Shown here piece by piece: positions 51,455 to 61,512 of a DNA stretch of 64,000 bases. The notes beneath the pieces were generated by a model. That model did not search any database. It had not been told where the DNA came from and was given only the letters and a program-made list of their open reading frames with translations. Location of the stretch: NCBI GenBank assembly GCA_033782935.1, contig JAWQEG010000501.1, forward strand, positions 1,383,001 to 1,447,000. The letters run 5' to 3'. Numbering within the stretch: position 1 is the stretch's first letter; each line of letters opens with the position of its first letter. Made by a program: the position numbers and the translations under genes. Source of the DNA: Petrolisthes cinctipes (taxonomy: Eukaryota > Arthropoda > Malacostraca > Decapoda > Porcellanidae).

Positions 51455-54400
51455 TTTTTTTTTTTTTTTTTTTTTTTTTACATATAGTGAGTGGAGGAAA
51501 GGAAGAAACAAATAAATAAATGGTTCCATTTGCCTATTGGCATCCTCCACTCATAAAATATTTAAAGCAACTGGATTTAAATTGCTGGGGGTTATAACTT
51601 GCTGGAAAACATTCCCTTGGAAGAGAATTCCACAGGGAAGTAGTACGGGGAGTAAATGAATTTTTGTAAGCAGTTGTCCTGCAACGTGGAGGAGTCAGTG
51701 TGAACTCATGCGCATTCTCAGCTGCCCTAGTCCTCCGTGGGAAGACGTGAAGGGGTGGTATAATCAGGGCAAGTTCATCCGAACATTTCTTATAAAAGTA
51801 TCTATAAAATAGTGCAAGGGAAGCAACATTTCTACGTACTGATAAGGGAGGGAATTCATTAGTGATCATAGGATTATTGATCAGTCTGATAGCTCTGCTT
51901 TGAATTTTATCTAATTGTCTTAACACCACCGATCCACAACCAGCCCACAGAGGTGAACAATATTCCATCTGGGAACGCACATGACTCTTATATATTACTG
52001 CTATCTGCTCGTCAGTCAAATAATTACAAGCTCTGTATAAAAGTCCCATCTTCCTAGATGCAGTTTTGGCAATGGATTTTACATAGGGAGTCCAACTGAG
52101 GTTTTCATTTAAAGTTACACCAAGGAGATCAATGCTGTGGGACTTGGGGATATTTGTATTATTGAAAATAATGTGAGAATCTTGATTATCTGATCTATTT
52201 GAGAACGGGATGTATTTAGTTTTATTTGCATTGAAAGAAACTAGGTTGTTTTGTCCCCAATCAAAGATCTTCGTTAAGTCTTCATTTAATGAAATTGAAG
52301 TGGCAAGTTTGTATTCTAAAATATTGTGTTGAGTAAAACTATCATTAAATGAGAAGGAACTGTGAATAGTTGAATCATCAGCATAGGAGTGAATTGAATT
52401 CTGAGTAACTGACAAAAGATCATTAATATGAATGAGGAACAAAGTTGGAGCCAAGACCGCTCCTTGAGGAACACCAGCATTAATGGGATGAAAGTCGGAA
52501 TACAGACCATCTACCATCACACGTAATTTTCTGTTGCTAAGATATGAATTAATTAGAGGAACAAAAGATTGAAGGCCATAATGTGGAAGCTTAGACAGTA
52601 ATGATCTGTGCCATACTCTGTCAAAGGCTTTAGATATATCAAGGCAAATTGTGTGAGTCTCTCCATGTTTATCAGTTGATTGGAATATGTTATCTGTGAA
52701 ATAACAGAGCAGGTCCACAGTAGATCGTCTCTGTCTAAAGCCATATTGCTTATCATTTAGCAGATGATTTTTCTCAAGGTGTTTTACAAAGTGATTGTTA
52801 AGAACTATTTCAAATATTTTACCGAGAGTAGACGTGATGGCAATTGGTCTGTAATTTGGTGGATTTGCGGTAGCTCCTTTTTTGGGAATTGGTTGTACAT
52901 TGGCTTCTTTCCAGGCGGCTGGGAAGGACGAGGTATGGAGACATACACGAAATAATTTTGAGAGAATTGGAGCTAATTCTTTTGAGCAATTTTTTAATAC
53001 AGTGGGAGGAATTTCATCTGGCCCTGAAGCTTTGTCGATAGATAGATTCTCCAAAATGATCCGCACTTGTCTTGTATGAATTATTAAGGGTGGACTTTCT
53101 GGGGAGTTAAAATTCAAAATGGGAGTGTTTTGAGCAGTGTCATTGAGGTTTGAATTTGTGGCGAAGATATTGGCCAAAAGATTTGCTTTACCACATGGAT
53201 CACATATGAGATTTCCATTGCTATTCTTTAAAGGGGGAATAGATGAACCATGGTTGAAGTTAGATTTGAATGAGTTTACTGTTGACCAAAAGATCTTATT
53301 ATCATTAGGATTATTCAGTAATTTATTGACTTGTTTATGTATGAAGTTAGATTTGGCTAAATTAGTTACAGCTTTAGCATGGCATCTGACAATTTTGAAA
53401 TAATTGTATGACTGAAGAGTTTTCGACTTTGTATAGGCATTATAGGCTATTGATTTTTGTTTTGTAGCTCTGGCACAGCTGTGATCAAACCATTTTGGAG
53501 AGTTAGATCTTTTTGAGTATTGTTGGTGAGGGATATATGTTTCCATTCCTATTTTTATAAAGTCAGTAATATGGTTCAGGAAGCTATCTGGGTCAGTAGA
53601 GTAAAATGATGACCAAGGAATGTTAATTAAAAAGTCTCGGAACCCCACCCAATCTGCAGCATCATAGTGCCATTTGGTCACTCGGATGGGTTCAGAGTGG
53701 ATGGGTAGGGAGGAGTGGGAACAGGAGACTGCAATGAGGCAATGGTCTGAGGATCCAAGAGGGGACTTCACTTCTACACTATATGTTTCGGGATTGGTAG
53801 TAAGAAACAGATCAAGTAGGTGCGGTCTATGTTCTGGATTATCAGGTATGCGAGTAGGGTGCTTGATTAGTTGGGTGAGATTGAATGAGTCTGCGAATAA
53901 CTCGCATTCAAGCCCAGGTTCATCAGTTCTGGCCGAATGAGTGAGCCACTCAACATTGTGGACATTAAAATCACCCAGTAAGGATATATCAGATGCAGCA
54001 TTAATGTTTAAATCAGAAAGAATGGAGGTCAGGGAATCAAAGAGGCTATTATCTGGGGAGGCATTTGGTGATCGGTAAATACAACAATAATATTTAACTG
54101 AGCCTGAAGAATTTAGCTTGTAAATTGAGTAATCAAAATCTGGTGATGTGAGATTGAAAATGTTCTCCAAGGATAATGTTGATCTAGCAAAACAGCAAAC
54201 GCCTCCCTTTGATCTAAAATTAGACATTAAAATATAGCCTGGAAAGTTGTAGTTAGTCAGGTCAGAAGAGGGAGTGACCTGGCATTCAGTGAGGAAAAGA
54301 ATATTAGGAGTTTCGGTTTGAAGAAGTAGGTGTATCGAGTTAATGTTGGAGTGAAGCCCCCGAATATTTGCAAACATAATTAATTCATTGTGCTGACGAG

Positions 54401-54737
54401 CAGTTGTTTTATGCATCATGGCTGGTGCTGACACAGTCGCGTGATGACGACCGGGAGGGCCCTGTGTCAAAGACCCAGCCCTGCCGGTGGTGGTCATCCG
54501 AGAAACCACCGCGCTTGCTCTAAGAGTTGCGTCAGCCATGGTATGAAGTTTTAAAATGTGTTTGCGCTTGTATTGTTTTTCATGTTGAGTTGTGAGAAGT
54601 TGGTATGTTAATGTCAAGGATAGGAGTGTAAGTGAATGTAGTTTGTATGGATGTGTGTGTAGTGTAAGGGATTACCTGGCTCCCAATAGATGTGTGAGGC
54701 AGAAGATGTGTAACCAGCAACTGAGGCCTGGGGGAAA
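51455..54737 (-). mobile_element. Jockey/CR1-group LINE insertion with poly(A) tail
   Basis: The minus-strand poly(A) appears as 25 T at 51455-51479. The body continues to about 54737, where the host palindrome element resumes (ATGTTCACATCAGGC). A poly(A) tail favours Jockey over CR1. Only the EEP-RT ORF is seen. A separate ORF1 is not visible, so the 5' end may be truncated. Confidence 0.85.
51534..54539 (-). CDS. LINE endonuclease-reverse transcriptase, intact ORF
   Basis: From the ATG at 54539 (MADATLRAS; an upstream in-frame ATG is at 54617) the frame is open for about 1,000 codons. Residues about 50-270 are an EEP endonuclease: MFANIRGLHSN, FLTECQV (catalytic Glu), CCIYRSPNAS, LLGDFNVHN (catalytic Asp/Asn), GSSDHCLI. 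Residues about 500-770 are RT: SIDKASGPDEIPP, NYRPIAITS, TICLDISKAFDRVWH, AGVPQGAVLAPTLF, IHSYADDST (catalytic). The C-terminal part has YRACNYLTDEQ and SRAIRLINNP. With no stop or frameshift it may be a recent insertion. Confidence 0.92.
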   Translation of the reverse strand: MADATLRASAVVSRMTTTGRAGSLTQGPPGRHHATVSAPAMMHKTTARQHNELIMFANIRGLHSNINSIHLLLQTETPNILFLTECQVTPSSDLTNYNFPGYILMSNFRSKGGVCCFARSTLSLENIFNLTSPDFDYSIYKLNSSGSVKYYCCIYRSPNASPDNSLFDSLTSILSDLNINAASDISLLGDFNVHNVEWLTHSARTDEPGLECELFADSFNLTQLIKHPTRIPDNPEHRPHLLDLFLTTNPETYSVEVKSPLGSSDHCLIAVSCSHSSLPIHSEPIRVTKWHYDAADWVGFRDFLINIPWSSFYSTDPDSFLNHITDFIKIGMETYIPHQQYSKRSNSPKWFDHSCARATKQKSIAYNAYTKSKTLQSYNYFKIVRCHAKAVTNLAKSNFIHKQVNKLLNNPNDNKIFWSTVNSFKSNFNHGSSIPPLKNSNGNLICDPCGKANLLANIFATNSNLNDTAQNTPILNFNSPESPPLIIHTRQVRIILENLSIDKASGPDEIPPTVLKNCSKELAPILSKLFRVCLHTSSFPAAWKEANVQPIPKKGATANPPNYRPIAITSTLGKIFEIVLNNHFVKHLEKNHLLNDKQYGFRQRRSTVDLLCYFTDNIFQSTDKHGETHTICLDISKAFDRVWHRSLLSKLPHYGLQSFVPLINSYLSNRKLRVMVDGLYSDFHPINAGVPQGAVLAPTLFLIHINDLLSVTQNSIHSYADDSTIHSSFSFNDSFTQHNILEYKLATSISLNEDLTKIFDWGQNNLVSFNANKTKYIPFSNRSDNQDSHIIFNNTNIPKSHSIDLLGVTLNENLSWTPYVKSIAKTASRKMGLLYRACNYLTDEQIAVIYKSHVRSQMEYCSPLWAGCGSVVLRQLDKIQSRAIRLINNPMITNEFPPLSVRRNVASLALFYRYFYKKCSDELALIIPPLHVFPRRTRAAENAHEFTLTPPRCRTTAYKNSFTPRTTSLWNSLPRECFPASYNPQQFKSSCFKYFMSGGCQ

Positions 54738-55058
54738 AAATGTTCACATCAGGCAAGCTACTTGCTCAATGTTTACATATTGTCAACATTAGGCAAAAAA
54801 ATGCCTAATGTTCACATTATGCAGCTCAATTTTGCCCAATGTAAACAAAATTGCCTAATGTTTACATTATGATACGCTCTGTGTGGAGAATAAACAGTTT
54901 TAAGATTATCAGTTTATTACAATACTCACAAAAATTATTAGAATTTACCCACTTATATAGACCATTCTAAGACTATTTTCTTCTATGGCATTTTCTCCGC
55001 AAATGCCCCATTTCCTAGATAGGGCATATTCAAATGGGGCATTTTGAAATTAGCCTGA

Positions 55059-55083
55059 CCTAACCTAACCTAACCTAACCTAA
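55059..55083. repeat. Five perfect CCTAA units (arthropod telomere motif)
   Basis: CCTAA x5 followed by CCTAG. TTAGG is the usual arthropod telomeric repeat. It lies within a longer dispersed block (55030-55140) also present at 28675-28770, where the CCTAA run has only two to three units, so it probably expanded inside a transposon-borne repeat. Confidence 0.8.
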
Positions 55084-55362
55084 CCTAGACCGCATCTGAC
55101 TACCGGGACCTAACCTGGACAGACTACCGGGACCTAACTTGGACAAACTATGCTAAAACCGTGATGGAGGGCTTTGCCTTTACAAACTCGTATTCACATC
55201 AGGCAAAATACCATTGCCTAATCTGAAAGTCTTGCCTAAAGTGAACATTAAGCAAGAAATTTGCCTATTGTAAACATTGTGCAAATTGATTGCTTAATGT
55301 GAACATTAGGCAATTTCTCTGCCTAATGTTCACATTAGGCAATTATCCACATTGAGCGTGAC

Positions 55363-55451
55363 AGATATATCGCTTTAACAAACACACACCCTAACACACA
55401 CACGTACACTACTACACATACACTCTGTCACTTAATAGATATATCGCCTTA

Positions 55452-55482
<31 letters not shown>

Positions 55483-55780
55483 AACACACACACGTACACT
55501 ACTACACATACACTCAGAACACCTTAACACACACACACTCATCCTGTCACACACATACACCCTGACACACACACAAATACATTTTTCCACATATATACTC
55601 TCTATCACTCTATAAATATATATTTCCTTAATGACCATAACATAATATTACACACCCTGACACACACATATATTTTTCCACATATATACATTCTATCGCT
55701 ATGAATATATCGCCTTAATAACCATTATGTAATCAATAGGCGTTAACCACACACACACACACACACACACACAAAACAAT
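55363..55780. repeat. CA-rich minisatellite
   Basis: Imperfect units ACACACACCCTAACACACAC, CGTACACTACTACACATACA, CTCTGTCACTTAATAGATAT. A matching unit lies left of the TIR element at 51345-51398, so that element inserted within this array. Confidence 0.9.
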
Positions 55781-57370
55781 TCCTACTGTACAATGTATAC
55801 TAATTTGAATTTTTAAACAGTTTTTCTCTCCATTGAGCAGTGTTGCTTTATAAAGATATTTTCACGCCCAATATGGCTAGTTACTTATACAAACTGGGTT
55901 ATGTATATGATGTTGTAGGGTTACTTCTATGATATTACAGTACTTGATAGGTATTATAAAATATTATTTATATTAATTGGATTAAATGTCAATATAATTA
56001 ATGCAGTACTAAGTAATAAATTAGTTATATGGTCGAGTGTTTGGGCTAGTGTTGGCTGGATATTGGGCTGGTTTTATGAAGGAATATAGCCAAGGTTTGA
56101 AGACACCGGCAATTTGGCGGCAAAATGTTATCAGTTTACCATTAACTTGTGTGAGGTAAGGATGTGTGTGTGTGTCAGACTCATATAATGGAAATCTGGT
56201 ATATCACAATCATTATTACCGCCTTTGTCCACAATATAGAAAAATAGAAATAATTATTGTTATTAAAGGTTGTGAGTGTTAAAAATAATCATATAGTTAA
56301 AATGTCGGTATCTTTAACGTTACATTTATTTATTTCTCGAGTGAACACAAAATATATATAATTAACGTAATGTATAAAGTGAATTATGGCTGAATTATTA
56401 TAACTTTAAATACCTTTTATTAATTAAAATTGTGTTTTATGATGATAGTAATACTTTTGGTACGTTGGAGTAACTTGATTCCTCCAAAGTATGTCAGGAA
56501 ACACAACCAAATTAATTATCGTGGATTTATATATTCAAAGTGTCCAACACAAACCACAGTTCTTTTGGAAAAAAACTACAAATGAATATGGTAAATATGA
56601 GGACAAAACACACCCAGTTTTATGTAGAGCCACAATCAAATAACCACAGACACTTTCCTTCCATCGTACAAATATATCCTTATAATATCAAAATATAATC
56701 ATACAACACCTTAACGTTAAGTCAACTCAACTCCCTCAATTATTATTATTATTATGAGGTGCTGCAAAATCATACACATGTTGTTCTTTATTACCAAGAT
56801 ATTTACTACGATGGAAGAAAAGTGTCTGTGGATATATGATTGTGGCTGTACAGTACATACGTGGTCACACCGGTGCTACCCTTGTACCACTCTTTATAAA
56901 TTACTTATGTACAGATTAACGTGGATTTATGTATTTAAAGTGTCCAACACAAACCAGTTCTCTGGGAAAAAAGTACAAAAGAATACACTACTAAACATTG
57001 TAAGGAAAAGTCATGGATTGATATAGGCCTATATGAAATTTTGTACGAGACTTTGGAGTTACAGAAAGAAATGAGATGAGAAAGGTAAGAATCTTTTGTA
57101 TTTGTTTATTCCTAAACTCTTTTAATTATAGAGTAAGATAATTTATCATGTGTAACATAGTTACTTAATATTAATACAAATTGTGTTCAATACCACTGTG
57201 TAACACGGTACAGGATTTACATAGTGTGACAACGGCCTAAGTTGGTGCCTAAAGATGGAGATAATATATACTTTGGTTACTTTGGAGTAACTTGATTCCT
57301 CCAAAGTATACCAGGAAACAAAACCATATTATAAAATAATACTGTTATTTGGAAACACCCTGTACTGTAC
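55781..57370. other. AT-rich intergenic stretch with an internal duplication
   Basis: No gene recognised. CGTGGATTTATRTATTYAAA followed by GTGTCCAACACAAACCA occurs at about 56520 and 56919. The motif ACTTGATTCCTCCAAAGTAT occurs at 56472-56491 and 57290-57309. A donor-like GAG/GTAAGG at about 56155 follows a short GC-richer piece, possibly an exon. Confidence 0.45.
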
Positions 57371-57447
57371 TGTACAGTTGCGGCACATAGTCCTTGATCA
57401 GGGTGTAAGGGGAAGTCTGTTCAAGGACTATGTGCCGCGGCTGTACA
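57371..57447. repeat. Hairpin, 27 bp arms
   Basis: 57371-57397 pairs with 57421-57447. The core GCGGCACATAGTCCTTGA is perfect over 18 bp, and the outer part has two mismatches. The spacer is 23 bp. It directly precedes the 41 bp array. Confidence 0.92.
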
Positions 57448-57932
57448 TGTAGAGTTGACGAGTTTGTTATTATGTTATGTACTGTATGTGTCGAGTTGAC
57501 GAGTTTGTTATTATGTTATGTACTGTATGTGTCGAGTTGACGAGTTTGTTATTATGTTATGTACTGTATGTGTCGAGTTGACGAGTTTGTTATTATGTTA
57601 TGTACTGTATGTGTCGAGTTGACGAGTTTGTTATTATGTTATGTACTGTATATATGTGTAGAGTTGACAAGTTTGTTATTATGTTATGTACTGTATGTGT
57701 AGAGTTGACGAGTTTGATATTATGTTATGTACTGTATGTGTAGAGTTGACGAGTTTGTTATTATGTTATGTACTGTATGTGTAGAGTTGACAAGTTTGTT
57801 ATTATGTTATGTACTGTATGTGTAGAGTTGACGAGTTTGTTATTATGTTATGTACTGTATATATGTGTAGAGTTGACGAGTTTGTTATTATGTTATGTAC
57901 TGTATGTGTCGAGTTGACGAGTTTGATATTAT
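57448..57932. repeat. 41 bp tandem array, about twelve copies
   Basis: Unit GAGTTGACGAGTTTGTTATT, ATGTTATGTACTGTATGTGT, with occasional four-base insertions (ATATGTGT) and CGAG/AGAG variants that fall in blocks. Confidence 0.95.
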
Positions 57933-58200
57933 GGGCCCAAAGTGGACTCTAATAATAATATTATCATGTTGTGAGTTGAGGTGTGTTACCAGTGTTATAG
58001 TTTTATAACAGTAGTCTATTATAATGTAAGGTGTGTGGTTTGGTAACAAGGTAGGAAGGTTCTGTTGGTATAGTTTTGACGGTCATCAACAACAAACAAT
58101 GTTGTCATTGTACAAATAATTAATTGTTTTATCTCGATTCTCATATGCATGCCATTCTAAAATTTTCCGTTTAGAGTTTCTTAAAGTTTCTTTTAATTTA
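57933..58200. other. Intergenic, AT-rich
   Basis: Nothing recognised. Confidence 0.5.
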
Positions 58201-59081
58201 TTAATGAATTAGAAGGATTATATGTAGTTTATTCTCTTTTTTTCTTGAACAATAATGCGAACACTTGTAATACATTATATTCGTTATATATAATTAGAGG
58301 ATAAAGAAAACAACATGGTTAATAAAATTAATTTTATTTTAAATACGTTAATAAAACATTCTTTATTGATTATGAAGACAATTAAATATAATGAGTTCCC
58401 TTTGTAAAGAATACAATTATAATAAGCTCTTTAAACTAAGAACACTAATAACAATAATTAAATATTTGGGTAATTTAATACAATAAATCTATAAACAAAA
58501 TATATACATTATTATAAAATAAAAGTAAAATTAATGTGTTGTCAATACAATACTACATTACAGAGCTACTGTATTACTACTATTACAGTAATTAAATACA
58601 TGAATATATACAGTGGTTTGTTGTTTATAAGATAAATATATTATTATAAAATAAAAGTTAAATGAATGTGTCCTCAATACAATACTACATTACAGAGGTA
58701 TTGTACTATTACTATTAATTAAATATTGGATACATAGCCTACAGTGGTTTGTTGTTTATAAAATAATATTAATGTGTCCTCAGTGCAATACAACAAAACT
58801 CACAATCCTTAGATTATCCAGGCATTACGAAAAAAGAATATATACAAGAATTTTTGTTACCCACAAAGTTATCAGACAGAAAATAATATACCGTACTGTA
58901 CAATTTGTCCAATGAAAATAAAAATATTTTCTGCTCCAAAACTATAATAACAAAACTGAATACATTCGATAATCCATATATTTTATCCATATAGAGAATA
59001 TTATATTTGATTTCCAAACATTATGGTACGGTATTTAAAATAAGAGTAGATTTACCTCATAGAAAACACGTACCAGTAAAG

Positions 59082-59083
<2 letters not shown>

Positions 59084-59161
<78 letters not shown>
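59084..59161. repeat. (TA)n microsatellite
   Basis: About 39 TA units. Confidence 0.97.
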
Positions 59162-59167
<6 letters not shown>

Positions 59168-59308
59168 TGTCATTCACTACTAAAAGTAAATTTGCTGTTT
59201 ACTGAAGTTCATTGTATGTAGCAAAATTATATGAATTAGGAAGGTCTGTGTTGACTGAGTGATGATATAAAGTTGTACAAGTCTGTCAGGATATCAGGTG
59301 AATCAGGA

Positions 59309-60250
59309 CTAACAAGGTCTGTGTTGTCTGGGTGATGATATAAAGTTGTACAAGTCTGTCGGGTCATCAAGTGAAGCTGAATTAACAAGGTCTGTTTGTT
59401 GATAAGGTGAAGCAGAATTAACAAGGTGTGTTTGTTGACTGGGTGATGATATAAAGTTGTACAAGTCTGTCAGGTCATCAAGTGAGTCAGGATTGATAAG
59501 GTCTGTTTCCTGTAGAGGTGATTCAGAGTTGAGCAAGTCTGTCATTTCATCAGGTGATAGAAGGTTTAGCAAATCTGTCAGCTCTGTCTCGTCAAGAGGT
59601 GATTCAGGGTTGAGTATGGCCGTCTCATCAAGAGGTGATACAGGGATGGGTATGAATGTCTCTTTAATTGATGGTCCAGGACTGGGCATTACTGTCTCTT
59701 CAAAAGGTAATCCAGAGTTGGTCATTACTGTCTCCTGAAGGTGTAATTCAGTGTTGGTCAGAGGTAATCTAAAGTTGGTCATTACTGTCTCCTGAAGGTG
59801 TGATTCAGTGTTGGTCAGAGGTAATCCACAGTTGGTCATTACTGTCTCTTCAAAAGGTGATCTAGGGTTGGTCATTACTGTCTCCTGAAGGTGTAATTCA
59901 GTGTTGTAATGATCCGTCTTCGACAGAGGAGAGGAAGGATACTGTATCATGGACTCCACTACCATCTCCTCCACTTCACCATGTAGCTGGTTCATTGTAA
60001 ACTCAGGAAGGGTTAGACGCTTCATACCAACATAGACATAGATATGGTTGTATTTCCTTCCCACTCTGGCACTCGCCCGTACGCCCATCTTGCTGAGGAA
60101 CCTGCCAAAGTTGACAATGGAGACGACGGGACAGCCACGGTCGGTACAAAACTGTATGTAGTGGGAGTAGAGTTGAGGTGTGGTAATTTTGTCTTCAGCT
60201 CCTCCAGTCATCTCATAATTGTCCAACAAGAACAAACTCAGCTCCTTCAT
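59309..60250 (-). CDS. Winged-helix protein, second wH domain and SP/ET tail (copy II)
   Basis: Reads MKELSLFLLDNYEMTGG, then the wH domain (LYSHYIQFCTDRGCPVVS, NFGRFLSKMGVRASARVG, IYVYVGMKRL), then repeat units such as TNSGLPFEETVM and NPESPLDETEL, and DSLDDLTDLYNF. The N-terminal MKELSL is the same peptide that ends the first-domain ORF in copy I, so in this copy the linker joins the two domains in frame. It has fewer and different repeat units from copy I. The ATG at 60250 is probably internal to the ancestral protein. Confidence 0.65.
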   Translation of the reverse strand: MKELSLFLLDNYEMTGGAEDKITTPQLYSHYIQFCTDRGCPVVSIVNFGRFLSKMGVRASARVGRKYNHIYVYVGMKRLTLPEFTMNQLHGEVEEMVVESMIQYPSSPLSKTDHYNTELHLQETVMTNPRSPFEETVMTNCGLPLTNTESHLQETVMTNFRLPLTNTELHLQETVMTNSGLPFEETVMPSPGPSIKETFIPIPVSPLDETAILNPESPLDETELTDLLNLLSPDEMTDLLNSESPLQETDLINPDSLDDLTDLYNFISSPSQQTHLVNSASPYQQTDLVNSASLDDPTDLYNFISSPRQHRPC

Positions 60251-60495
60251 TCCTTTACATCCTTTGTCATTACTCTTGGGTTCATACTTAATTGCAACTT
60301 AGACATATTTCTGGTTATTCTTTGTGCCCTCACGCCCAACTTGGCTAGGAACCTTCCAATACTGACAGTGGAGGCTACGGGGTATCCACGAGGCTGGCAG
60401 AAGTCAGTGTATCTACATACAAGTTCCTCTCTTGACATTCGGTTATTTACACAGCCAGTATTATTACACTCATGTTCTACAAACTCATTACACAC
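60247..60495 (-). pseudogene. Winged-helix protein, first wH domain (copy II, frameshifted)
   Basis: Reads EFVEHECNNTGCVNNRMSRE, then ELVCRYTDFCQPRGYPVAS, then SIGRFLAKLGVRA. A deletion of 16 bases relative to copy I follows GTGAGGGC, removing the GARVG turn and shifting the frame. The lost frame resumes in the overlapping second-domain ORF. The start region before residue 1 is also damaged compared with copy I. Confidence 0.65.
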
Positions 60496-60785
60496 TTTCT
60501 CGGCCGGTAAACTTGTATGTTTTCTTGTTCATCTTCATTGTTGTATCCATAGTGACAAACTTTGTGAATTGACTCTTATTTTATCATACATATATTATTT
60601 ACTTCCTTCTTACAAATTTCTTCAGCTTATTATTTTAATGGTTGTTTGATCCTTATTATGTGATAATGTTGTTTGTTGGTATCCAATTGCAGTGCCTGAG
60701 TGAAAGATAACTGGAGTGTAGTTGGGTACGTCTCTCAGTTTCAAGGATGCAAGGATGCAATGATGCAATACACATGTGCACATTC

Positions 60786-60826
60786 CTTTTATAGCCAAGA
60801 TGCTGATCATAGTCTAGTCACGTGAC
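60786..60826 (-). promoter_or_regulatory. Promoter of winged-helix element copy II
   Basis: On the minus strand GTCACGTGAC (60817-60826) and TATAAAAG (60786-60793) have the same spacing as in copy I. Confidence 0.6.
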
Positions 60827-61165
60827 TATATCAACCAATCAAATTCAAGTATTTGAATTTCAAATATCTATATTAACCAATCAGGTGCAAGGATTGTGAA
60901 TTTAAATGTTCATAATTGATAGCGTAGCCAATGAGGTTCAAGAGTTTAAATTTTAACTGAACATTGTGATTGGACAAGACGACTTTGTTATTAAAAAGAA
61001 AAATAATAATATTTGAAGTCTAAATAATAATTTTCCATTCAAATAATACACCAATTAATATTTAATTAAATAATATCAAATTTGATATGAGTAATGAAGT
61101 AAATAAAATCAATTTTATAATGAATTATTGTCAAAGTGATCAATCAAGTTTCAACATGATTATCA

Positions 61166-61460
61166 CGGAATATTATTATTATTATTATTATTATATACAC
61201 ACAGGGAATATTATATCTGTAATTGTTGTATTATTATATAGACACAGGTCCATACTGTCAGCAGGCCAACGAAATGGGTTCTCCAGACGACACACACACA
61301 CACATACATACATACATACATACATACATAAAATTATAAATAGTAGCCTTGGTCTATGTATGGGACTACACACACACACACACACACAATATTATAAATA
61401 ATAGCCTTGGTCTATGTATGGGACTACACACACACACACACACACACAGTCAGTCAGTGA
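61166..61460. repeat. Mixed microsatellites and a 66 bp duplication
   Basis: (ATT)n at 61169-61192, (CATA)n at 61302-61331, (CA)n at 61370-61388 and 61427-61448. The piece ATAGCCTTGGTCTATGTATG with the following (AC)n is duplicated at about 61340 and 61400. Confidence 0.9.
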
Positions 61461-61512
61461 CAGCGGTGGTGAGTGGACGTCCATAACAACCAGTCCCATT
61501 ATCAGCAGTAAC

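Larger units (their letters stand above)
51399..55362. mobile_element. TIR element rich in GCCTAATGTGAACATTAGGC palindromes, split by a LINE
   Basis: The left end GTCATGCTCAATGTGGATAA matches the inverted right end ending TTATCCACATTGAGCGTGAC. The inverted repeat runs about 52 bp with few mismatches. AGATAT flanks both ends (51393-51398 and 55363-55368), a 6 bp target duplication. Many copies of the palindrome TTGCCTAATGTGAACATTAG, and variants in both orientations, lie at 51411-51454, 54745-54870 and 55195-55345. Without the LINE it would be about 680 bp and has no coding capacity. Confidence 0.75.
58200..61170 (-). mobile_element. Winged-helix element, copy II (minus strand)
   Basis: Reverse-oriented counterpart of copy I, extended further upstream (to about 61165, matching 5396-5440). 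It includes the same promoter, leader, coding region and AT-rich 3' region. Two imperfect tandem units (AACAACAAACCACTGTA region) are at 58560-58800. A (TA)n run at 59084-59161 replaces a segment of copy I. The edges are approximate and terminal repeats were not identified. Confidence 0.7.
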
